This document shows positions 40,209 through 46,133 of a DNA stretch of 46,133 nucleotides, in pieces (position 1 is the first letter of the stretch; each line of letters opens with the position of its first letter). The stretch comes from SVQP01 sp045660125 (GTDB lineage Bacteria; Bacillota; Clostridia; Oscillospirales; CAG-272), in contig JAZRDG010000064.1 of the NCBI GenBank assembly GCA_045660125.1, positions 1 to 46,133 of the forward strand. Direction: 5' to 3'. The position numbers and the translations under genes are program-made. Below the pieces are notes generated by a model. It did not search any database, was not told the DNA's origin, and saw nothing but the letters and a program-made list of their open reading frames with translations.

Positions 40209-42536
40209 ATGATCATGTGTTCGAATTGCCACAAACGTGTGGCTGTCATATTCGTTACGAAATATGAAAACGAAAAAAAGGTCAGCAAGGGACTTTGCAT
40301 CAAATGTGCAAAGGAGATGGGAATCCCCATGGAAAACATGCTGGGTGACCTTTCGGGTCAGCTCGGTATTTCGGCTGATCAGCTCGAAGATATGGAAAAC
40401 GAGCTGAACAATATGTTCCAGAACAGCCAGCTGCCCTCCGAGATGGACGACAACGAGGACGGCGGCGCGCCTGCGATCGATCTGCCCAATCTGTTCGGTC
40501 AGGGCGAAGATCAGGCTGACGATGACGCATCCTTGCCCGTTGAGCCCACGCCCGACAAGAAGGACAAGAAGAAGGGCAAGAAGGAAGATAAAAAGAAGGG
40601 CTCGGAGTATAAATTCCTCAACACCTATTGCCGCCATTTGACGGAGCATGCAAGACAGGGCAGACTTGATAGGATCGTGGGAAGAGGCACTGAGCTTGCT
40701 CGCGTGATCCAGATCCTTTGCCGCAGACAAAAGAACAACCCTTGCCTGATCGGTGAGCCCGGTGTTGGTAAGACCGCCATTGCGGAAGCACTTGCGCTGC
40801 GCATTGCAAGCGGCAACGTGCCTTATAAGCTCAAGAACAAGGAGCTGTATCAGGTGGATCTGACCGCACTTGTGGCAGGCACGCAGTTCCGCGGACAGTT
40901 TGAGCAGAGAATTCTCGGTCTTTTAACCGAGGTCAAGCAGGCAGGCAACGTGATTCTGGTCATCGACGAGGTGCACAACATTGTCGGTGCAGGCGGTGGA
41001 GAGGGCAACATCAATGCAGCCAATATCCTCAAGCCCGCGCTTTCTCGCGGTGAGGTGCAGATTATTGGTGCTACCACGTTGACCGAATATCGCAAGCATA
41101 TTGAAAAGGATACCGCGCTGGAGCGTCGTTTCCAGCCCGTCACCGTCAACGAGCCCTCTGTTGAGGAGTCGGTTGAAATGCTGCGCGGCATCAAGCACTA
41201 CTATGAGGAATATCACAATATCACCATTCCCGAGGACGTGCTCAGACGTGCCGTCGTGTTCTCGGAGAGATATATCACCGACCGTTATTTGCCCGATAAG
41301 GCAATCGATTTGCTGGACGAGGCGGCAAGTGCGCTCTCTCTTTCCAGCGCACCGCTCAACGAGTCGCACGAGATCAGAGATCAGCTGCTGCTGCTCAAGG
41401 AGCAACGCGAGGAGCTGGAAACCGCTCCTGCCGATAAGGAGCAGAACGAGCAGCTCAGATATGAAAAGATCGCCAAGATCAAGGCAAGTGAAATGCAGCT
41501 TGCCGAAAAGCTTGTGGTGCTTGAGGAGGATTGCAAAAAGATCGTGCTGACTCCCGATCACCTTGCCGAGGTGATTGAGATCTGGACGGGCATTCCCGCA
41601 ACCAGCATCAAGCGTAACGAATACGAGAGAATCGATAGCCTTAAGGCAAGACTGCTTCAAAAGATCATCGGTCAGGATCACGCAGTGGAGGCTGTTGCAC
41701 GTGCAATCAAGCGCAACCGTGCAGGTATTTCTTACAAGCGTAAGCCCGTATCCTTTATCTTTGCAGGTCCTACGGGTGTCGGTAAGACCGAGCTTGTCAA
41801 GACGCTTGCAGAGGATCTGTTCCAATCTCCCGAAACGCTGATCCGTCTGGATATGTCCGAGTTTATGGAGAAGCATTCGGTTTCCCGTATTATCGGCTCG
41901 CCTCCCGGATACGTCGGTTACGATGACGCAGGACAGTTGACCGAGAAGATCCGCCGCAGACCCTATTCCGTGGTGCTGTTTGATGAGATCGAAAAGGCGC
42001 ACCCCGACGTGCTCAACATTCTTCTGCAGATCCTTGACGACGGCAGAATTACCGATGCGCACGGAAAAACCATCAATTTTGAAAACACCGTCATTGTGAT
42101 GACCACCAATGCAGGCTCTAACCGCTCCGGCTCGATCATGGGCTTTTCTGCGGACGTGCAAAGCGGTGCTCAGATCAATACCGAAAAGGCTCTGGCAGAG
42201 TTCCTGCGCCCCGAATTCATCAACCGCGTGGATGAAGTGATTACGTTCAGACACCTTGGTGAGGATGACTTCGTTCGTATCGCGGATATCATGCTCGGAC
42301 AGCTTGCAGGCGTGCTTGCAGATCGCGGATTTACCTTGGAATGGACGCAGGCAGCCGCTGCGCTGATCGCCAAGGAATCCTTCTCGCAGAAATACGGCGC
42401 GAGAAATATGCGCCGCTATATCCAGAAGCACGTTGAGGATGCACTTGCAGAGCTCATCGTTTCGGATTACACCAATCAATATACGCATGCCGTCATTACG
42501 GTAAGCGAGGGAAAAATCTCGGTAAGCTGCAAGTAA
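40209..42536 (+). CDS. Clp ATPase with N-terminal zinc finger (ClpC/ClpE type)
   Basis: 775 residues. An N-terminal zinc-finger module (Cys4, Cys7, Cys30, Cys33) takes the place of the ClpN double repeat, like ClpE. An acidic then Lys-rich linker (about 75-135) leads to two AAA+ modules: Walker A GEPGVGKT (182-189) and GPTGVGKT (520-527). A coiled middle region (about residues 390-450) lies between them. A ClpP-binding tripeptide candidate, IMGF (Met644-Gly-Phe), is in the second AAA module, so it can probably unfold substrates for ClpP. The MecA protein at 15.8 kb is a plausible adaptor. TAAGGAGG precedes ATG. Confidence 0.88.
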   Translation: MIMCSNCHKRVAVIFVTKYENEKKVSKGLCIKCAKEMGIPMENMLGDLSGQLGISADQLEDMENELNNMFQNSQLPSEMDDNEDGGAPAIDLPNLFGQGEDQADDDASLPVEPTPDKKDKKKGKKEDKKKGSEYKFLNTYCRHLTEHARQGRLDRIVGRGTELARVIQILCRRQKNNPCLIGEPGVGKTAIAEALALRIASGNVPYKLKNKELYQVDLTALVAGTQFRGQFEQRILGLLTEVKQAGNVILVIDEVHNIVGAGGGEGNINAANILKPALSRGEVQIIGATTLTEYRKHIEKDTALERRFQPVTVNEPSVEESVEMLRGIKHYYEEYHNITIPEDVLRRAVVFSERYITDRYLPDKAIDLLDEAASALSLSSAPLNESHEIRDQLLLLKEQREELETAPADKEQNEQLRYEKIAKIKASEMQLAEKLVVLEEDCKKIVLTPDHLAEVIEIWTGIPATSIKRNEYERIDSLKARLLQKIIGQDHAVEAVARAIKRNRAGISYKRKPVSFIFAGPTGVGKTELVKTLAEDLFQSPETLIRLDMSEFMEKHSVSRIIGSPPGYVGYDDAGQLTEKIRRRPYSVVLFDEIEKAHPDVLNILLQILDDGRITDAHGKTINFENTVIVMTTNAGSNRSGSIMGFSADVQSGAQINTEKALAEFLRPEFINRVDEVITFRHLGEDDFVRIADIMLGQLAGVLADRGFTLEWTQAAAALIAKESFSQKYGARNMRRYIQKHVEDALAELIVSDYTNQYTHAVITVSEGKISVSCK

Positions 42537-42572
42537 CAATTGCGGCGAGACACTCGAAAGGAGGGACTGAAT

Positions 42573-45314
42573 ATGGCAAATAAGAACGCCTGGCATACCA
42601 TGGACACAGAGCAGGTCTGTGTCAGATTGGATACCAATGCCTCGAAAGGGCTTGCAAGAAAGCAAGCCGCAGCGCGCGCCAAAAAACTGAATATCCGTCA
42701 GCCTGACGCGATGCAGCCGCTATTCATTCCCACCAAAAGATCGGTTTGGAAGGATTTAGGCAAAATGCTGCTGGATCCTATCATGATGTTGACGCTGGTG
42801 GTGTCCGTCATAGCGTTTTTGTTTGGCGAATACGCACTCGGCGGCATCGTCATGTTCCTGTTGCTTGTCAATGCTGTTTTCTGCGCGGTTGCAAACGCCA
42901 AGGTCCGCAGCGTTTGGAGCAAGCTGCAGCTGTATTCCAATCCTATGGCAAAGGTGATTCGCGGCGGCAAGCTGTATACGACCGACGCGCGTAACGTGCT
43001 TCCGGGCGACGTTGTGGTGCTCAATACGGGTGACGTTTGTCCCGCAGACGTCAGACTGGATCAGGGAAGCAGCGTAAGCGTGGAGCAGTACGTGCTTTGT
43101 CAGGACCGCGGGGAGAGATTCAAGCTTGAATCGGTGCAAAAGAACGGTGATACCGTATACAGCCCGGATCAGGACGTCTTCAGCCCCGATTGCGCCAACA
43201 TTGTGTATGCCGGATCGGTCATCAAAGAGGGATTTGGCAGAGGCATTGCCGTGGAGACGGGACTCCACACCTATATCGGTGCTGCAAACGGCACCGTGCC
43301 GGGTACGGATCACATCCCCGAGCCCGAGAGTAATTCCCATATCAAGCGTTATTACGTACGTTTTTCCACGGTGCAAGCCGTATTGCTTGTGCCGTTGACC
43401 ATTTTGCTGACGGTCACCATGCAGCAATCCTTGACGTTTGCAGAGAGCTTTTTGACTGCCCTTGCACTTTGCTCAACCGCGATTGCGGAACACGTGATCT
43501 CGCTTGCAGGGCTGATGCGTGCCATCGGCATTGACGCTGCAGCCTCGGAAAAGCAAAGCGCAGCAGTTGCCATCGTCAAAAACAGCGATGCTTCGGACAC
43601 GCTGTGCGAGATGACCGATCTGTTGCTGCTTGATTCTGCTGCTATCAGTGACGGTAAGTATCACCTGGAGTCTGTTTACGCGTGCGGCGGTATTTATAAT
43701 CCGTCCGAGCTGCATAATGCAGACGTGCAACGCTTAGTCAAGGATCTGTACCTGTACCGCACGGCTGCTCGCCCTCCGCAAGCAGCAGACAGAGATGCGT
43801 TTGATGCAGGTCTGACAGCCCCCATTGATGCGCTGATCAAGCACGTTGCGGTGGATACCGCTGCAATCGACTTGACCAAGGTCAGCTCGTTTATCTCGTT
43901 TGAGGGCGATATCTGTACCGTGCACAATCAATTGAACACGGGTGAATACAACGTATTGCTTTCTCAAAACGATCTGCTTTTGCAGCGTTGTACGCACTCT
44001 GCATTTGCCGATACAAAAAAGGAAATGGATGACAGTGAGCATATGGCGCTGCGTACGCTGTGCCGTATTTACAGAGAATCCGGCTATCGGGTCCTGCTGA
44101 TTGCCACCCTGCAAGAACAGAGCCTGACGCTGATCGGCGTGCTTGCGTTTGCACAAAGAGCAGGGTATGGCTTTGTGGAGTGCTGTGAGCAGCTGATAAA
44201 CGGAGGCGTGCGCGTTTCCGCGTTCATGCCCCATACTGCGGAAAGCATCAAGATCCTGACGGATAGCGGATTGGTAAGAGACGAGAGCAACGATCTGTTG
44301 ACCGCTCAGTCTGCTGCAGATCAAGGCCTTGATCTGCACGTAGCTTACGGCAGCTATCGCGCTTATCTCGGATTTAACCGCACGCAGATCTCTGAGCTGA
44401 TTGAAAAGCTTAAGGAAAGAGGGAATCGCGTTGCCACTTACAGCGTGGACAACCAAACGCAGCCGCTGCAGGATATGTCCGATCTTTCCATTACCTGTGA
44501 TGCCATTGAATACAGATCTCCCAAGGTTTCGGAGTCTCTGTATGATAAAATGCCTGTTGACGGCAAGCCCTTCAGCTCTCGCGCCTCGCAGCATACAAGA
44601 CGCTCCGCAGACGTGATCTTAAGACGCGCCAGCGAGCAGGGCGGTGGCTTGCACGGTATTCTGACAGGCAGAAAATTCGCGTTTGCAGTCAACCATAATC
44701 TTGCAAACGCCATCACGTATCTGATATCCGTACAGTTCTTCCGCGCAGTACTGCTGATCGTGCCTGCCATGTTCGGCACGCATATGCTCAGTGCAGCTTC
44801 GCTGTTGATCGGAGGATTGATCCTTGACGTCGTAGCCGTTCTGATGTTTGCGTATGCGATGCCAAATCAATCTGCAATCACAGCGTCGTATCCCATTATG
44901 CGCAGACTTGAAAAGCCTGTGACGTATAACGTTGCCAATATCGTCAGTGCGTGCTTCAGCGCATTGCTTGTGTGGCTGATGTTTTCTCTGTTGCAGATAT
45001 TCGACGTGGTGGATGCTTCTCAAAGCCTTGGCTTTGGCTTTATGTCTACGTATTTGCTGCAGGGCGTGGTTTGTGCAATTACCATGCACGAATACGCCTC
45101 GGATGCCTCCAAAAAGCCGCACGTATCGGTTGCTTTGGGCATCGCGATCTATATTCTCATCCTGTGCGCTTGCACGCTGCTGCCCGGGTTGAACGTTTTG
45201 ATGTGCGCAGGCGCGCTTGCATGGATCCCCGTACTGCTCAGCCCCATCGCATCGCTGATCTATTTTGTCACGTACCGTATTCTGAGCGCAAAGGGATTGA
45301 ATTTACATAAATAA
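42573..45314 (+). CDS. P-type ATPase-like membrane protein lacking all catalytic motifs
   Basis: 913 residues with the domain order of a P2-type cation ATPase: cation-ATPase N-domain (residues 1-45), helices 1-2, actuator domain (VLPGDVVVLNTGDVCPADVRL), helices 3-4, a large cytoplasmic region, and about six C-terminal helices (from about 690). By position every signature is lost: TGES is CQDR (176-179), PEGLP in helix 4 is AEHVI (Glu306), DKTGT is DSAAI (Asp354 kept, Lys-Thr-Gly-Thr gone), the TGD segment is MPH (552-554), and GDGVNDAP is SVDNQTQPL (around Asp626). The open frame is uninterrupted over 2.7 kb and has an AAAGGAGGGA site, so it is not a decayed pseudogene. It likely has a non-pumping role. 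It directly follows the Clp gene. Confidence 0.8.
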   Translation: MANKNAWHTMDTEQVCVRLDTNASKGLARKQAAARAKKLNIRQPDAMQPLFIPTKRSVWKDLGKMLLDPIMMLTLVVSVIAFLFGEYALGGIVMFLLLVNAVFCAVANAKVRSVWSKLQLYSNPMAKVIRGGKLYTTDARNVLPGDVVVLNTGDVCPADVRLDQGSSVSVEQYVLCQDRGERFKLESVQKNGDTVYSPDQDVFSPDCANIVYAGSVIKEGFGRGIAVETGLHTYIGAANGTVPGTDHIPEPESNSHIKRYYVRFSTVQAVLLVPLTILLTVTMQQSLTFAESFLTALALCSTAIAEHVISLAGLMRAIGIDAAASEKQSAAVAIVKNSDASDTLCEMTDLLLLDSAAISDGKYHLESVYACGGIYNPSELHNADVQRLVKDLYLYRTAARPPQAADRDAFDAGLTAPIDALIKHVAVDTAAIDLTKVSSFISFEGDICTVHNQLNTGEYNVLLSQNDLLLQRCTHSAFADTKKEMDDSEHMALRTLCRIYRESGYRVLLIATLQEQSLTLIGVLAFAQRAGYGFVECCEQLINGGVRVSAFMPHTAESIKILTDSGLVRDESNDLLTAQSAADQGLDLHVAYGSYRAYLGFNRTQISELIEKLKERGNRVATYSVDNQTQPLQDMSDLSITCDAIEYRSPKVSESLYDKMPVDGKPFSSRASQHTRRSADVILRRASEQGGGLHGILTGRKFAFAVNHNLANAITYLISVQFFRAVLLIVPAMFGTHMLSAASLLIGGLILDVVAVLMFAYAMPNQSAITASYPIMRRLEKPVTYNVANIVSACFSALLVWLMFSLLQIFDVVDASQSLGFGFMSTYLLQGVVCAITMHEYASDASKKPHVSVALGIAIYILILCACTLLPGLNVLMCAGALAWIPVLLSPIASLIYFVTYRILSAKGLNLHK

Positions 45315-45318
45315 TGAA

Positions 45319-45345
45319 ATATTCTCCCGCTTCGGCACATATAAT
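45319..45345 (+). promoter_or_regulatory. Sigma-E-like promoter of the ylmC/ymxH-type gene
   Basis: ATATT (45319-45323), a 14-bp spacer, CATATAAT (45338-45345). This fits the mother-cell sporulation sigma-E pattern (ATATT, 14 bp, CATACAAT). As a sigma-A site it has no -35. Confidence 0.5.
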
Positions 45346-45371
45346 GCAAGGAGAAAGGGAGTGATCTGTTT

Positions 45372-45671
45372 ATGAAAACGTGCAGTTTTCTTGAGCTATC
45401 GGATAAAGACGTGATCAATCTGTGCACGGGTGAAAGATTAGGACGCATTTGCGATATTGAGATCAATACAAAGGATTGTACGGTGGTTTCGATCGTGATC
45501 CCGGGACAGGGAAGCGTGCTGGGCTTTGGCAAAGCAACCGAAACTGTCATACCGTGGTGCAAGATCGAATGTATCGGAGAAGACGCCATCCTTGTGCGGC
45601 TGACTGCCGAGGAATATTCCGGCTGTTCGGTGCCCAAAAGAAAACTGAAGCGTAGCTTGTTCGGAAAATAG
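45372..45671 (+). CDS. YlmC/YmxH family PRC-barrel protein
   Basis: A 99-residue PRC-barrel protein of the YlmC/YmxH family linked to sporulation in bacilli. The form is FLELSDKDVINLCTGERLG, DIEINTKDCTVVSIVIPG, and a second half IPWCKIECIGEDAILVR. It is one short barrel with a basic tail. AGGGAGTGAT precedes ATG. The sigma-E-like promoter upstream would fit sporulation expression. Confidence 0.85.
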   Translation: MKTCSFLELSDKDVINLCTGERLGRICDIEINTKDCTVVSIVIPGQGSVLGFGKATETVIPWCKIECIGEDAILVRLTAEEYSGCSVPKRKLKRSLFGK

Positions 45672-45713
45672 CAAAAATAATTGTAAACTATTTGTAAACA
45701 TTGATTTTACCTA

Positions 45714-45742
45714 TTGCGTTATCGGATAAGTTATGTTATAAT
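45714..45742 (+). promoter_or_regulatory. Promoter of rpsB
   Basis: TTGCGT, 17 bp, TATAAT, giving an expected start near 45749 and a 5' leader of about 144 bases. Confidence 0.75.
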
Positions 45743-45748
45743 ATACGC

Positions 45749-45892
45749 CGTTGTGTCGGGAATCCGACATGATAATAATAAAATACACACACAGGGAAGG
45801 CAGGGTACTACCGGTGTTTCCAAGGCAATAAAAGTCTGGAAATTGATGCGTACCGAACGACTCTGTGGTGGAAAAACCGAAGGAGGACTAAA
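45749..45892 (+). promoter_or_regulatory. Structured leader of rpsB, candidate autoregulatory element
   Basis: About 144 non-coding bases with a perfect 6-bp hairpin (tgtcgg / ccgaca, 45754-45769) near the 5' end and further potential pairing (ggaa with ttcc, cca with tgg) before AAGGAGGACT. Long leaders of ribosomal-protein genes often bind their own product, but I do not recognise a known family. No T-box sequence or intrinsic terminator is evident. Confidence 0.45.
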
Positions 45893-46133
45893 ATGTCTAT
45901 CATCACAATTAAGCAGCTCTTGGAAGCAGGTGTACACTTTGGACACCACACCAGAAGATGGAACCCCAAAATGCAGGAATACATCTTCACCGAAAGAAAC
46001 GGCATCTACATCATCGACCTGCAGAAGACCGTTAAGAAGTTCGAGGAAGCTTACGACTTCGTTCGCGAGCTCTCCGCAAACGGCGGCACTATGCTGTTCG
46101 TTGGTACTAAGAAGCAGGCAGCTGAAGCTATCA
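45893..46133 (+). CDS. rpsB: 30S ribosomal protein S2 (5' part, continues beyond window)
   Basis: The first 80 residues of S2: MSIITIKQLLEAGVHFGHHT, RRWNPKMQEYIFTERNGIYI and IDLQKTVKKFEEAYDF are all diagnostic. Small-subunit protein that binds late in 30S assembly. AAGGAGGACTAAA precedes the start. Codon use is highly biased, as in rpmA at the other end. tsf normally follows. Confidence 0.97.
   Translation, partial: MSIITIKQLLEAGVHFGHHTRRWNPKMQEYIFTERNGIYIIDLQKTVKKFEEAYDFVRELSANGGTMLFVGTKKQAAEAI

Noticed and set aside
40923..42665. A 580-codon open frame antisense to the Clp ATPase
   Set aside because: Shadow of a strongly conserved gene, with no promoter or Shine-Dalgarno.
42573..45314. 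Degenerate P-type ATPase as a frameshifted pseudogene
   Set aside because: The frame is uninterrupted, has a strong Shine-Dalgarno, and the hydrophobic segments are preserved.
45749..45892. T-box riboswitch in the rpsB leader because of a GGTGG-like run
   Set aside because: No complete T-box sequence, no terminator/antiterminator pair, and S2 is not a T-box-controlled gene.

Overview
The window is ordinary chromosomal DNA of moderate GC from a Gram-positive, Bacillota/Clostridia-type bacterium. The evidence: ribosomal protein L27 with the FF/AHKKG junction of Firmicutes whose L27 N-terminus is cleaved off; many near-consensus sigma-A promoters (TTGACA, 17 bp, TATAAT); MecA, a zinc-finger Clp ATPase, YlmC/YmxH, DUF1836, DUF951, YfhO and an ECF module; and encoded CCA on the tRNAs. 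A gut or fermentative Clostridia lineage is my inference; no rRNA is present to confirm it. No phage, insertion sequence or CRISPR array is visible.

Layout. 1-4.9 kb: 3' end of rpmA, a catalytically stripped LDH/MDH-fold protein, glpK, an endonuclease/exonuclease/phosphatase protein and an AlaX-like tRNA-editing protein. 4.9-9.0 kb: potABCD polyamine transporter operon on the minus strand. 9.1-11.3 kb: site-2 protease, an apparently autoregulated DUF1836 regulator with a membrane protein, and two tRNA-Leu genes. 11.3-11.65 kb: a cluster of degenerate tRNA-Leu fragments and repeats. 11.7-14.1 kb: VanZ-like protein, a lipoprotein and a YwaF-type membrane protein. 14.2-21.4 kb: AEC transporter, family-4 uracil-DNA glycosylase, MecA, DinG/XPD-type helicase, a type Ic aspartate aminotransferase and a YhcC-type radical SAM protein. 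21.4-29.1 kb: a GH78-like glycosidase, two tandem paralogous surface proteins with a shared C-terminal anchor, and a large lipoprotein. 29.2-34.0 kb (minus): DUF951, yfhO, ruvA, ruvB. 34.1-45.3 kb (plus): a nine-gene same-strand run of ruvC, an rRNA-methyltransferase-like gene, ecfA1, ecfA2, ecfT, truA, DUF5711, a Clp ATPase and a P-type-ATPase-like protein that has lost every catalytic motif. 45.3-46.1 kb: ylmC/ymxH-type gene behind a sigma-E-like promoter, then the leader and start of rpsB.

How the genes fit together. RuvA, RuvB and RuvC form the Holliday-junction resolution machine but are split between two divergent units. MecA (15.8 kb) is the adaptor type that feeds Clp ATPases such as the one at 40.2 kb. 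The two 521-residue surface proteins and the following lipoprotein share a C-terminal beta-sandwich-like signature and stand next to a GH78-like enzyme, which suggests a glycan-related function at the cell surface. The most unusual items are two intact pseudoenzymes (LDH-like and P-type-ATPase-like), a MerR-style dyad between the -35 and -10 of the DUF1836 gene, inverted repeats that overlap ribosome binding sites, and the tRNA-Leu-derived repeat scar.
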